Source: Sphingomonadaceae bacterium
GTDB taxonomy: Bacteria; Pseudomonadota; Alphaproteobacteria; Sphingomonadales; Sphingomonadaceae
Length of the DNA stretch: 64,000 nt
Reading direction: 5' to 3'
Assembly (NCBI GenBank): GCA_024236195.1
Contig: JACKKZ010000008.1
Span: 1 to 64,000, forward strand
Below, one piece after another: positions 49,141-58,220 of the stretch. The position numbers were made by a program, and so were the translations under genes. The notes below the pieces were generated by a model, which worked only from the letters and a program-made list of their open reading frames with translations, ran no database searches and was not told the DNA's origin. Position 1 is the stretch's first letter. The number at the start of each line of letters is the position of its first letter.

Positions 49141-49932
49141 TTAGTGAAGGTTTTCAGCGTCGTTGATGTAGAGCGAGCTAAGCAGCGCGAACACATAGGC
49201 CTGGATACCTGCGACCAGGATTTCCAGAGCACAGATCGCCACCATCAGGACGAAGCTGAGAATTGCCACAACCGGGCCGATGCCGCTGGCCATCGCGTTG
49301 AGGCCGTCGATCACGAAGCTGGAGAGAACTTCCAGCAGCACGTGGCCAGCCATCATGGCAACGAACAGACGCAGGCCGAGGCTGAACGGACGCACCATGA
49401 AGCTCACCAGCTCGATCATGAAGATCAGCGGGATCATCACCAGCGGCGTACCGTGCGGCACGAACAGCGAGAAGAAGTGAAGCTTGTGCTTCCAGAAACC
49501 GACAACCAGCACGATCAGGAAGCTCATGATCGCCAGCACGCCTGTGGCGGTGAAGTGGCTGGTGAAGGTGAAGGGGTGCATTCCGACCACGCCCAGCGGC
49601 AGCAGGCCAAGGACATTGGCGAAGAGGATGAACATGAACAGCGAGAAAATATAGGGCACATATTTGCGCCCGGCCTTGCCGATATTCGCTTCCAGCATAC
49701 CGTCGATGAAGCCGGTGAAGCTTTCAACCGCCATTTGCCAGCGACCGGGAACGAGCTCGCGCTTCATCCCGCCAGCGACAAAGACCCACAGCACGATGGC
49801 GGCAATGGCCATCCACAGCGCACTGTTGGTGAAGGCGATGTTATAGCCTGCAATTTCCCAGTTATCCGAGCCGAACATCGGCTGGATAGTGAACTGGTGC
49901 ATCGGATCGACTTTGGCCTGTTCGGCTGCCAC
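49141..49932 (-). CDS. atpB: F0 ATP synthase subunit a
   Basis: Membrane subunit forming the proton half-channels. The essential Arg lies in VRPFSLGLRLFVAMMAGH; YVPYIFSLFMFILFANVLGLLP and AGIQAYVFALLSSLYI are family marks. 263 residues, about six helices. It precedes atpE by 46 bases and follows atpI by 69. Confidence 0.97.
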   Translation of the reverse strand: MAAEQAKVDPMHQFTIQPMFGSDNWEIAGYNIAFTNSALWMAIAAIVLWVFVAGGMKRELVPGRWQMAVESFTGFIDGMLEANIGKAGRKYVPYIFSLFMFILFANVLGLLPLGVVGMHPFTFTSHFTATGVLAIMSFLIVLVVGFWKHKLHFFSLFVPHGTPLVMIPLIFMIELVSFMVRPFSLGLRLFVAMMAGHVLLEVLSSFVIDGLNAMASGIGPVVAILSFVLMVAICALEILVAGIQAYVFALLSSLYINDAENLH

Positions 49933-50001
49933 GCTCTGACCGTCCCTTACGCCCTTGGATAGCTGATATGGACAACGCCCCCACCGCCCGCATTTGCAAG
50001 G

Positions 50002-50319
50002 CTATTCAGGGGGCGTGTTCGCCATCCGGAAAATGTTCCTGAAGGCAACTGCTATTCCAAGGAACAGCATCACCATCAGACCCCAGGGAGATGTCCCGGC
50101 AAACTGGTCAATGACCCAGCCGATCAATCCCCCGCCGAGAAGCCCGCCAAGGAGGTCCGCCAGCACCCGGTTGCCCATGCGATAATTCGCATCCGCGCCC
50201 GAACTTTGCGGCCGGTTACGCTCTTCTTCACGCTCTTTCGCGGCCTTGAGCCGCGCTTCGAGCGCGTCGATCCGCGCATCTTCGGCAATGCTATCCCGGG
50301 CAGGTTGCTCGTCACTCAT
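50002..50319 (-). CDS. atpI: AtpI-family assembly protein
   Basis: Small inner-membrane protein that helps c-ring assembly. Charged N-terminal coiled coil (ARIDALEARLKAAKEREEERN), then two membrane helices around LLGGLLGGGLIGWVIDQFAG and WGLMVMLFLGIAVAFRNIF. ATG 50319 is chosen as GGAG lies nine bases before it; another ATG is four codons upstream. 105 residues. Confidence 0.88.
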   Translation of the reverse strand: MSDEQPARDSIAEDARIDALEARLKAAKEREEERNRPQSSGADANYRMGNRVLADLLGGLLGGGLIGWVIDQFAGTSPWGLMVMLFLGIAVAFRNIFRMANTPPE

Positions 50320-50473
50320 GCCATGCTCCATAGATGAAGGCGCGGCACAGGCAAAGGGCTGCCTGCCAAGGGCGAGGCCCCCTTAGAAGGGGGTCAGGGG
50401 CAAGTCAACATGCCGCAGTGCATCATTTGCGGGGAAAATCGCCCGCCAATTGGAAGTGGCGGGAAAAAGCCGT

Positions 50474-50866
50474 TTACGGGCAGCGGGCATCGCGCTCCGG
50501 CGGGGCTGAAGAGCGGGTCTTCCAGCTGCCATCCGGGGCCTGGTATTTTTCGCCCGGCGTGGTGCGCGAAATGGCGATGCAGCCTGCTGTCAGCGAATAT
50601 TCTTCCAGCGTTGCATTGGCGGCCTGCGCCTTTTCCGCATAGACCGCGCGGCGCTTGATATTGATATCATTGACCAGCCGCTTGAGTTCAGTGGTTTCCG
50701 CACCGACAATGCCGAGGTAACCGTCCATCTTCTCACCCACCTGGCCAGAAGAACGGGCGGCTTCATAGGCCGGGTCACGCTGGGCCCAGGCAGCACCGGC
50801 AAGGCCCGTCACCGCCAGCGCGGCAGCGGCAGAGCCCAGGGCGATCTTGCGAGTCAGTTTTGTCAT
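50474..50866 (-). CDS. ydbL: YdbL-family (DUF1318) periplasmic protein
   Basis: A 130-residue exported protein: signal peptide to about residue 28 (ending GAAWAQ), then ARSSGQVGEKMDGYLGIVGAETTELKRLVNDINIKRRAVYAEKA and TPGEKYQAPDGSWKTR, which fit DUF1318/YdbL. In E. coli YdbL is a chaperone-like partner that tunes YnbE. ATG 50866 has GGAG eight bases upstream. Third gene of ydbH-ynbE-ydbL. The tail is longer than in E. coli and contains two Cys in the mature part. Confidence 0.88.
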   Translation of the reverse strand: MTKLTRKIALGSAAAALAVTGLAGAAWAQRDPAYEAARSSGQVGEKMDGYLGIVGAETTELKRLVNDINIKRRAVYAEKAQAANATLEEYSLTAGCIAISRTTPGEKYQAPDGSWKTRSSAPPERDARCP

Positions 50867-50894
50867 CACGCACTCCATCCTCGAATAGCGATCA

Positions 50895-51164
50895 TCAGAA
50901 GATGTCCGCATTATCTTCAATCGTCTCGCTGGCATCGTTCGCCAGCCGGTAAACCACTTCAGACCGGATATTGATGTTGAGCTCTATGACGATAGGGCCA
51001 TCGGGTGCGTTCACGGAAACGCAGCCGCCCAGCATCGCCATGCCCGCCACCAGCATCAGCAGCCTGCATGTTCCCCTGCCTGCCGACCACCGTGATTGCC
51101 CCATCCCGTTCATGGAATGGCTTGTCGCAGCCGCGCGGCGCAGGGTCAATTGCCAGCCTGTCAT
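50895..51164 (-). CDS. ynbE: YnbE-family outer-membrane lipoprotein
   Basis: An 89-residue lipoprotein with lipobox LGGC (Cys at residue 48 from this start) and a mature part VNAPDGPIVIELNINIRSEVVYRLANDASETIEDNADIF that matches YnbE. The start at 51164 overlaps the ydbH stop (ATGA), but the signal peptide more naturally begins around MNGMGQSRW or later, so the true start may be 51 or more bases downstream. In E. coli YnbE multimers join YdbH to make an envelope-spanning lipid bridge. Confidence 0.85.
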   Translation of the reverse strand: MTGWQLTLRRAAATSHSMNGMGQSRWSAGRGTCRLLMLVAGMAMLGGCVSVNAPDGPIVIELNINIRSEVVYRLANDASETIEDNADIF

Positions 51165-54100
51165 GGCCTATCCTCGCTTTCTGGGGTCTGAATGGCGCCT
51201 TCAGGATTGGTTTGCCTGATCGGGTTGCCTTGCGCGTCAACCAGCCCCAAAGCCATGGGATTGGCGGACATTGCCGGGTCATAGATCATCTGGATATCGC
51301 GGAACAATTTGTAAAAAGATGTGCGGATATTGATGTTGAAGCGGATCGGCAGCTTCGCGATCCGGCGGGTGAGGATATTGCGCGATGCGCCCTCCCCCTG
51401 CGTCACCCCGTCAAATCGCATCTGGGTAATGATCTCACCTGTCAGCGGCCCCTGCATGTCGATCGTCATCTGCCGGTAATTGAGCGAACGCAGCGCCTTG
51501 AAGGCGAAATTGGCCATTGCCCCCATGTCTTCATAGGTCAGTTCCCCGACATAGGAGAGATTACCCCCCGGCGGTCGCGAGACGAGCGCGCCGCCTTCAA
51601 TGCTGCCATTGCCCATTTCATCAAAGACCAGCGGCAGTGTACCGTCAAACTGGCCGGTTGCGCTAAGGTTGGCGAGTTCCATCTGCTCAATGAACTGCGC
51701 TGCCTCCACCCCGGCAATGTCGAGCACATAGCGGCGGGTTTCCGGCTGGGAGAAATTCAGCGTGACCGGGCGCAATTCCAGCCGCCCGCCCAGGAATGGC
51801 CATTGTCCGCCATGGACCTCGAGCACTTCACCATTGACGAGCGACCATTCGATTTCGCCATCCCGCGCTTCAATGCCGGGGTCGATGGAGGCAATGTAGA
51901 GTTTCTGCCGCGGGGCAGTGGTGAGCGAGATCAGGTCCGTGAATTGCACCTGGCCGCGCAAGCCGCCGACAGTGCCAAAGGCAGCCGCAAGCTTGAAATC
52001 ATCGCTGCCAAACGTCCCCCCGCTGCTGGTGACGCCGTTTTCGTCCCAATTGATCCGCCCCTGCCCGCTGACGATCCCTTCGGCATAGGCGACGAAGCCG
52101 AACAGGTAATAGCTGACATCCCCGAATTCGAGCTGGTCATCAAACCGCAGCCCGTCAACCGCCAGCCGGGCCTCGCCGCGTGTAGTCAGCAAGTCATGCC
52201 GGATATCGGCCCGCACCACTTCGCGCAGGGTGGCGGGATTGCGCATCACTGCATCGGCGCGAATGACATTGTCGGCCAGCTCCAGCGCCGCCTCGCTGGC
52301 AGTAAGCGGGTAGAAGCGCGGCTCCTTGGTGCCGGGCACGAATTCGCGGTCGCTGAGGCGGAACTGCGTTTCGCTAAGGCGCAAGGCACCATCGGCAAAG
52401 GCCCATTTGCCGGTCGCCTCGCTGATATCCATCGGCACGGCAGCAAGCTGCGCCTCCACGCCGGAGAAAGTCCCGGCAATCTCGCTGCCCAGTGTCGCAT
52501 CGAGGTCGGCGAGGCGCAGGTTTACGCCGCTATCTGCCGGGCCAAGCTGGACATTGGCATCCTTGGCATAAAGCGCGCCCGGCCAGGCAAAGCCAATCGG
52601 GCCGCTTTTCACTTTCAGCGGGGTTTCACCCAGCAGCCCGTCAATTGCCAGTGACGGGGCACCAGCCGCCAGCCGCATCCCGCGCCCGTCCATCTCGAGG
52701 ATCGAACGCCCGCGTGGCGGGCACAGCGTCAGCGCGCGTTTTTGCAAGGTCAGCTGGGCGAGCTGGAGATTGTCAAACGCCACATTGGTGCAAGCGCGCG
52801 CAATCGCCAGCTTCCCATCGGGCGACCAGCTACCGACCAAGGGCATCCGCAGCCCCTGCGCCTCACCGCCCGGTAAGGGGCCGCTGGCGATCACTTCGCC
52901 GGAAAAGCCCAGCGTCCCGCGCCGATCCTGCAACAGGACCATGCGGGGCATGGCGAGCGAAGCAGCGCCCTCTTCATAGGGAGCCATGGCGAGGTTCAAC
53001 ACCATTCGCCCGCCCCCGCCCTGTTCCATCCGCCCGGTGATACGCGGCAATCCGCCGCCGGTGGAAAGATTGCCCGATACCAACGGGGCGCCACCGTCGC
53101 TGGCCAGCTGGAAGCTGGAGAGAGCAAGCAGCGTCTCTCCGCTGCCCCCGCGCCAGCGCGCCTGCGGCATGACCAAACTCGTGCTCTCCGGCGTGGTGCG
53201 CAGGCTCAGGCTTGCGGCAAGGCGGCTGCCCGTCGCTTCGCGAGCCAGTTCGGAGCGGATCTTGGCCAGCAAAGGCGCTGCCAACGTGTCCACCGACGAA
53301 TCCTGCACAGAGGCGAGCGTGGCATCCAGTTCCCGACCAAGGGCGAACCCTTCCCCCTCCAGCTCCGCCTCTGCGCCGATCTGGCTGAACCCGTCGCTTG
53401 CACGCAGGGTCCCTTCGCCTGACAGCTTGGCCAGTTTCGCTTGTGGCAGGTTGATCAGCCGCGCAGCCAGCTTCCAGGTGGAGTTGAGCCGCCCATCCCG
53501 CCATGCGGCGCGGATCGTCCCATCACTGCCCGCCAGCCTTGCCGTGCCAAAGCGCGCCTTCCCACCGTCCAGAACCCCGCTCGCTTCGAAGGCGGTGAAA
53601 TCCTTGTCCGCATGGGCGGCCAGTTCCATCGCCGAGGAATCAAGCTGGATGCCGCCTTCGCAGGACACTCCACCCATCCGCAGCGGTCCGGCGAAATGCG
53701 GCTCACCGCCCTTGGTCTTCACACTGCCATAAAGCGTGGTCTTACGCAGGACGCAGCCCTGCCCTGCCAGCGAGGGCGCGTTGGCAGCAATGATCCCGAC
53801 AAAGCCGCTGGCAAGGTTTCCCGCACCTTCGGCCTTGATCCCCACCGGGCCATATTCGCTGTCCACCAATGCGCGGCCATCTTCCAGTGTCAGATCGATA
53901 TCGGGCAAGGCTGGCGGCACGTCGCTTTCGGCATAGATTACCTTGTCGAGACTACCGAAGCTGACTTTGCCGTCCTCCAGCCGCCCGAACAGGCGCGGAC
54001 GCACCAGCCGGACCTTGCCGATGGAAGGACCGCCAAAGCCGTATGTCAGCTCGACTTCTGCCCGCTCGATTACCATGTCCGGGCTCTGCGGATCGCCGAT

Positions 54101-54355
54101 CACGATGTTGGCCAACACTTGCTGCCCGGCTGAAATCTGCTCGATATCGTAGCTCGCCGGCAGGTCATATTGCTCAAGCTGGCCGGTGATCAGATCATCT
54201 GCCAGCCGTTCGCGGCTACCCCACACCCATGCCAGCAATGCAGCCAGCACCAGCAGGAACAGGCCGGACACGCGCCAGCGCCACCGCGCATGCCATGCGC
54301 GCGGCGCCCTGTCCGCTCCAACCGGTTCACTGATCTGCTGTTCGGCCTCGGCCAT
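51161..54355 (-). CDS. ydbH: YdbH-family AsmA-like lipid-transport protein
   Basis: A 1064-residue inner-membrane-anchored protein with one N-terminal helix (about 29-48: GLFLLVLAALLAWVWG), then periplasmic repeating-beta-groove sequence. The C-terminal DUF2145-like end (RTSFYKLFRDIQMIYDPAMSANPMALGL) and NFAFKALRSLNYRQMTIDMQG match YdbH. With YhdP and TamB, YdbH moves phospholipids between membranes. It starts 55 bases from divergent radC; three genes ydbH-ynbE-ydbL follow each other closely. Slightly longer than E. coli YdbH (about 880). Confidence 0.92.
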   Translation of the reverse strand: MAEAEQQISEPVGADRAPRAWHARWRWRVSGLFLLVLAALLAWVWGSRERLADDLITGQLEQYDLPASYDIEQISAGQQVLANIVIGDPQSPDMVIERAEVELTYGFGGPSIGKVRLVRPRLFGRLEDGKVSFGSLDKVIYAESDVPPALPDIDLTLEDGRALVDSEYGPVGIKAEGAGNLASGFVGIIAANAPSLAGQGCVLRKTTLYGSVKTKGGEPHFAGPLRMGGVSCEGGIQLDSSAMELAAHADKDFTAFEASGVLDGGKARFGTARLAGSDGTIRAAWRDGRLNSTWKLAARLINLPQAKLAKLSGEGTLRASDGFSQIGAEAELEGEGFALGRELDATLASVQDSSVDTLAAPLLAKIRSELAREATGSRLAASLSLRTTPESTSLVMPQARWRGGSGETLLALSSFQLASDGGAPLVSGNLSTGGGLPRITGRMEQGGGGRMVLNLAMAPYEEGAASLAMPRMVLLQDRRGTLGFSGEVIASGPLPGGEAQGLRMPLVGSWSPDGKLAIARACTNVAFDNLQLAQLTLQKRALTLCPPRGRSILEMDGRGMRLAAGAPSLAIDGLLGETPLKVKSGPIGFAWPGALYAKDANVQLGPADSGVNLRLADLDATLGSEIAGTFSGVEAQLAAVPMDISEATGKWAFADGALRLSETQFRLSDREFVPGTKEPRFYPLTASEAALELADNVIRADAVMRNPATLREVVRADIRHDLLTTRGEARLAVDGLRFDDQLEFGDVSYYLFGFVAYAEGIVSGQGRINWDENGVTSSGGTFGSDDFKLAAAFGTVGGLRGQVQFTDLISLTTAPRQKLYIASIDPGIEARDGEIEWSLVNGEVLEVHGGQWPFLGGRLELRPVTLNFSQPETRRYVLDIAGVEAAQFIEQMELANLSATGQFDGTLPLVFDEMGNGSIEGGALVSRPPGGNLSYVGELTYEDMGAMANFAFKALRSLNYRQMTIDMQGPLTGEIITQMRFDGVTQGEGASRNILTRRIAKLPIRFNINIRTSFYKLFRDIQMIYDPAMSANPMALGLVDAQGNPIRQTNPEGAIQTPESEDRP

Positions 54356-54410
54356 CGCCTCACACTTGCGCGCATCGCCCGCGAAAGGCAATGGATAGGA
54401 AGTTGCACAG

Positions 54411-55124
54411 GTGCCGGGGGCAAGCTTGCCGCAAGCTGAAGGAAAGACAGCGAAACATGATGGCGCGGGCCACCGCGCGCGTCTGCGCGACAGGCTGCTG
54501 CATGGCGGGGCGGAGGCGCTGGCAGATTATGAAGTGCTGGAATACCTGCTCTTCGCTGCGATCCGCCAGGGCGATACCAAGCCGATCGCCAAGCGGCTGA
54601 TTGACCGGTTCGGTTCGCTGGCAGGCGTGTTGAACGCCGATCCCAAGGCGCTGCAAGAGATCAAGGGCATGGGCGAGACCAGCGCCGCAGCGCTTAAATC
54701 GGTCGCCCTCGCTGCCCGGCGCATGGCGCGCAACGAAGTTCAGCAAAAGCCCGTGCTGGGCAGCTGGCAGGCTCTGCTCGATTATCTCACCATCGACATG
54801 GCGCATCTGACGGTGGAGCGTGTGCGGGTGCTCTATCTCGATTCGCGCAACCGGCTGATCGCGGACCATCTTGCTCAGGAGGGCACGATTGACGAAGCCG
54901 CGATCCATCCGCGGGAAGTGGTGAAGCGCGCGCTCGATATCGGCGCGACCGCGATGATCCTCGTCCACAACCACCCCAGCGGCAACCCGGAACCCAGCCG
55001 CGCCGATATCCAGATCACCCAGCGCATTGCCGAGGCTGGCCGATTGCTAGGCATAGTTGTCCACGACCACGTGATCATTGGCCGCGAAGGCCATGCCTCG
55101 CTGCGGGCCAAGGGGTTGATCTGA
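54411..55124 (+). CDS. radC: RadC-family JAB-domain protein
   Basis: A 237-residue protein with the helix-hairpin-helix-like N-terminal domain (LLFAAIRQGDTKPIAKRLIDRFGSLAGVLNA, IKGMGETSAAALK) and a C-terminal MPN/JAB metal domain with HNHPSGNPEPSRAD (His-x-His and Asp zinc ligands). Its cellular role is unclear; it is no longer regarded as a main DNA-repair factor. GTG 54411 follows ATAGGAAG and is used for want of a better start. Confidence 0.92.
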   Translation: MPGASLPQAEGKTAKHDGAGHRARLRDRLLHGGAEALADYEVLEYLLFAAIRQGDTKPIAKRLIDRFGSLAGVLNADPKALQEIKGMGETSAAALKSVALAARRMARNEVQQKPVLGSWQALLDYLTIDMAHLTVERVRVLYLDSRNRLIADHLAQEGTIDEAAIHPREVVKRALDIGATAMILVHNHPSGNPEPSRADIQITQRIAEAGRLLGIVVHDHVIIGREGHASLRAKGLI

Positions 55125-55174
55125 TCGCCTTGCGGGCCTAGCCGCGCGGCAAATCTTTTCTATCGGAGTCTCCC

Positions 55175-56491
55175 ATGGTCCCCCGTTATGCCCGCCCTGC
55201 CATGTCTGCCATCTGGGAACCGGAAGCGAAATTCCGCATCTGGTTCGAGATCGAGGCTCATGCGACGGAGAAGCTGGGCGAGCTGGGCGTGGTACCCGAA
55301 AGCGCGGCCAAGGCGCTGTGGGACTGGTGGGCGACCAACCCCAAGATCGACGTCGAAGCGATCGACGCTATCGAAGCAGTTACCAAGCATGATGTGATCG
55401 CCTTCCTGACATGGGTGGCGGAGCAAGTGGGTGACGAAGCCCGCTTCATGCACCAGGGCATGACCAGCAGCGACGTGCTCGACACCACGCTGGCCGTGCA
55501 GTTGGCGCGTGCGTCCGACATCTTGCTGGGAGACCTCGACCTGCTCCTCGCTGCGCTGAAGAAGCGCGCGGAGGAACACAAATTCACCCCGACCATCGGC
55601 CGCAGCCATGGCATCCATGCCGAGCCGGTGACCTTCGGCCTCAAGCTGGCGCAGGCCTATGCCGAGTTTGACCGCTGCAAGAAGCGCCTGATCGCAGCCC
55701 GCGAAGAAATCGCCACTTGCGCGATCAGCGGCGCAGTCGGTACTTTCGCCAATATCTCGCCCGAAGTGGAAGAGCATGTTGCCGAGCGCCTCGACCTCGT
55801 GCCTGAAACTATTTCCACCCAGGTGATCCCGCGTGATCGCCATGCGATGTTCTTCTCCGTGCTGGCGGTCATCGCCAGCAGCATGGAGCGGCTCGCGGTC
55901 GAAATCCGCCATTTGCAGCGCACCGAAGTGCTTGAAGCGGAAGAATATTTCTCGCCCGGCCAGAAGGGCTCGAGCGCCATGCCGCACAAGCGCAACCCGG
56001 TGCTGACCGAAAACCTCACCGGCCAGGCGCGCATTATCCGTGGCTATGCCATCCCGGCTCTGGAAAATGTCGCCCTGTGGCATGAACGCGATATCTCGCA
56101 CAGCTCGGTCGAGCGCTATATCGGCCCCGATGCCACCATCGCGCTTGATTTCAGCTTGGCCCGCCTGACTGGCGTGGTCGACAAGCTGCTGGTCTATCCG
56201 GAACGGATGCAGAAGAACCTCGACCGCATGGGTGGGCTGGTCCACTCGCAGCGCGTGCTGCTGGCATTGACGCAAAACGGCGTTAGCCGCGAAGATGCCT
56301 ATCGCCTTGTCCAGCGTAACGCGATGAAGGTGTGGGAATCGGACGGCGCGCTGAGCCTGCTCGATTTGCTGAAGTCTGACCCGGAAGTGACCGCAGCGTT
56401 GACCAACGAACAGCTCGAAGAGAAGTTCGACCTCGAATATCACTTCAAGCAGGTCGATACGATTTTCGCCCGCGTATTTGGCGAAGGCTGA
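55175..56491 (+). CDS. purB: adenylosuccinate lyase
   Basis: Purine enzyme, splitting SAICAR and adenylosuccinate. MVPRYARPAMSAIWEPEAKFRIWFEIE is a typical opening, with HDVIAFLTWVAEQ, MHQGMTSSDVLDTTLA, IGRSHGIHAEPVTFG (general acid His) and the signature loop SSAMPHKRNP; KRNPVLTEN is intact. 438 residues. Stand-alone, 50 bases after radC. Confidence 0.97.
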   Translation: MVPRYARPAMSAIWEPEAKFRIWFEIEAHATEKLGELGVVPESAAKALWDWWATNPKIDVEAIDAIEAVTKHDVIAFLTWVAEQVGDEARFMHQGMTSSDVLDTTLAVQLARASDILLGDLDLLLAALKKRAEEHKFTPTIGRSHGIHAEPVTFGLKLAQAYAEFDRCKKRLIAAREEIATCAISGAVGTFANISPEVEEHVAERLDLVPETISTQVIPRDRHAMFFSVLAVIASSMERLAVEIRHLQRTEVLEAEEYFSPGQKGSSAMPHKRNPVLTENLTGQARIIRGYAIPALENVALWHERDISHSSVERYIGPDATIALDFSLARLTGVVDKLLVYPERMQKNLDRMGGLVHSQRVLLALTQNGVSREDAYRLVQRNAMKVWESDGALSLLDLLKSDPEVTAALTNEQLEEKFDLEYHFKQVDTIFARVFGEG

Positions 56492-56555
56492 ACGGCCCTT
56501 CCCATTCGCGCGGCAGACGCCTAGCATCGGCCCATAACAACAAGACGGAGGAACG

Positions 56556-56903
56556 ATGCAGATCTTGCGCACGATCATGTGGATCGTCGTCACCGCCATC
56601 CTCGTCGCCTTTGTGGCGATGAACTGGGAATCGGTGCCGATCCGTTTCTGGCCACTCGATAATGGTGATTATTTGCTGTTCGAATGGCCCGTGGGCTTTA
56701 TTGCCATCGTCTTTTTCGTGCTGGGGTTCATCCCCATGTGGCTCTATCATCGCGGTGTGAAATGGCGCCAGCAGCGGCGGATTGCCTCGCTGGAAAACGC
56801 CTTGCGCTCCGCCACGCCGACCCCGGTGCAGACGCCCATGTCCGAACCGGGCGACCTGCTTCCAGAGACGGAGGCACCCGCCAAGGATACACCTGCTGCA
56901 TGA
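56556..56903 (+). CDS. LapA-domain membrane protein
   Basis: A 115-residue inner-membrane protein of the LapA/DUF1049 group: helix 1 (residues 4-22), a loop with WESVPIRFWPLDNGDYLL, helix 2 (about 45-64: GFIAIVFFVLGFIPMWLYHR), then a coiled coil (RQQRRIASLENALRSA) and an acidic Pro-rich end. E. coli LapA works with LapB in regulating LPS synthesis; here no lapB is present. Four-base overlap with pyrF. Confidence 0.85.
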   Translation: MQILRTIMWIVVTAILVAFVAMNWESVPIRFWPLDNGDYLLFEWPVGFIAIVFFVLGFIPMWLYHRGVKWRQQRRIASLENALRSATPTPVQTPMSEPGDLLPETEAPAKDTPAA

Positions 56904-57574
56904 GCAACCCGATCTACCTCGCCGTTGATGTGCCTCAGCTGGACGCCGCCAAGGCGCTGGCCGAGAAGGTGAAGGCGCATGTCGGCGGGCTCAAGCTGGG
57001 GCTCGAATTCTTCTGCGCGCATGGCCACCATGGGGTGCATGAGCTGGCGCAAGTCGGCCTGCCGATCTTCCTTGATCTGAAACTGCATGACATTCCCAAC
57101 ACGGTTGCGGGTGCGATGCAGGCGATCCATGTGCTGGAACCGGCGATTGTTACCATCCATGCCAGCGGCGGGCGGGCGATGATGGAAGATGCCAAGGCTG
57201 CGGCGGGCGAGCATACGAAGGTGGTCGCCGTGACCATGCTCACCAGCCTCGACGAGAATGACCTCGCCCGCACGGGCGTGAGCGGCAGCGCGCATGACCA
57301 GGTGATGCGGCTGGCCGAACTGGCCGAAACCTCCGGCCTCGACGGGATTGTCTGCTCCGGGCAGGAAGTCGGCGCAGTCCACAAGCAGTGGAAGGATGGC
57401 TATTTCGTCGTCCCCGGCCTGCGCCCCGGCGGCAAGGCCACGGGCGACCAGAAGCGTGTCGTGACCCCGCGCCAGGCACGGGACGACGGCGCGAGCGTGC
57501 TGGTGATCGGCCGCCCGATCAGCCGCGCAGACGACCCGGTGATGGCCGCGCGCGAGATCGAAGCGACGCTCTAA
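56900..57574 (+). CDS. pyrF: orotidine 5'-phosphate decarboxylase
   Basis: Last step of UMP synthesis. The Lys-Asp array is in PIFLDLKLHDIPNTVAG, with VTIHASGGRAMM, the phosphate loop VVPGLRPGGKATGDQKRVVTPRQA and VIGRPIS. 224 residues. The start overlaps the lapA stop (ATGA). Followed by trpF after four bases. Confidence 0.96.
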   Translation: MSNPIYLAVDVPQLDAAKALAEKVKAHVGGLKLGLEFFCAHGHHGVHELAQVGLPIFLDLKLHDIPNTVAGAMQAIHVLEPAIVTIHASGGRAMMEDAKAAAGEHTKVVAVTMLTSLDENDLARTGVSGSAHDQVMRLAELAETSGLDGIVCSGQEVGAVHKQWKDGYFVVPGLRPGGKATGDQKRVVTPRQARDDGASVLVIGRPISRADDPVMAAREIEATL

Positions 57575-57578
57575 TCCC

Positions 57579-58220
57579 ATGCCCGCCCCCGCTATCAAGA
57601 TTTGCGGGATCTCAACGCCCGACGCGCTCGATGCGGCGATTGCCGGGCAGGCGGCGCATGTCGGTTTCGTGTTCTACCACCCCTCCCCGCGCAATGTCGC
57701 GCCAGCATTGGCCGCCCAACTGGCCGCGCGGGCGGGTGCGCGGATCGGCAAGGTCGGGCTGTTCGTCGATCCCAATGATAGCTTGCTGGCAGAAGCAGTC
57801 TCCGCCGGGCAGCTCGATGCGATCCAGCTGCATGGCAAGGAAAGCCCTGAGCGCGCCGCACAGGTCAAGGCACGCCACGGCCTGCCGGTGTGGAAAGCCC
57901 TGCCCGTCGCCAGCGCAGACGATGTCGCGCGCGCAGCTTCCTATCGCGAGGCAGTGGACCTCATCCTGTTCGATGCCAAGACGCCCAAAGGCGCACTGCC
58001 CGGCGGGATGGGGCTGAGTTTCGACTGGGCGTTACTCGCTGCCTACAAGGGGCCGCTCCCCTGGGGGCTGGCAGGCGGACTCAACCCTGCTAATGTCGCC
58101 GATGCCATTGCGCAAACCGGCGCACCGCTGGTCGACACCTCCTCCGGCGTGGAAAGCGCCCCCGGCATCAAGGACGTGGACAGAATCGCGGCATTCTGCA
58201 AAGCGGCCCATCAATTATGA
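57579..58220 (+). CDS. trpF: phosphoribosylanthranilate isomerase
   Basis: (beta/alpha)8 enzyme of tryptophan synthesis. Catalytic Cys in IKICGISTPDALD, LFVDPNDSLLAEA, IQLHGKESPE, the general acid Asp in LILFDAKTPKGALPGGMG and AGGLNPANV are in place. 213 residues. The stop overlaps trpB by four bases. Confidence 0.96.
   Translation: MPAPAIKICGISTPDALDAAIAGQAAHVGFVFYHPSPRNVAPALAAQLAARAGARIGKVGLFVDPNDSLLAEAVSAGQLDAIQLHGKESPERAAQVKARHGLPVWKALPVASADDVARAASYREAVDLILFDAKTPKGALPGGMGLSFDWALLAAYKGPLPWGLAGGLNPANVADAIAQTGAPLVDTSSGVESAPGIKDVDRIAAFCKAAHQL

Noticed and set aside
51005..52654. 549-codon plus frame over ydbH
   Set aside because: Shadow of ydbH; composition rich in His/Arg/Gln as expected of antisense frames.
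55160..56599. 479-codon minus frame over purB
   Set aside because: Shadow; purB is unambiguous.
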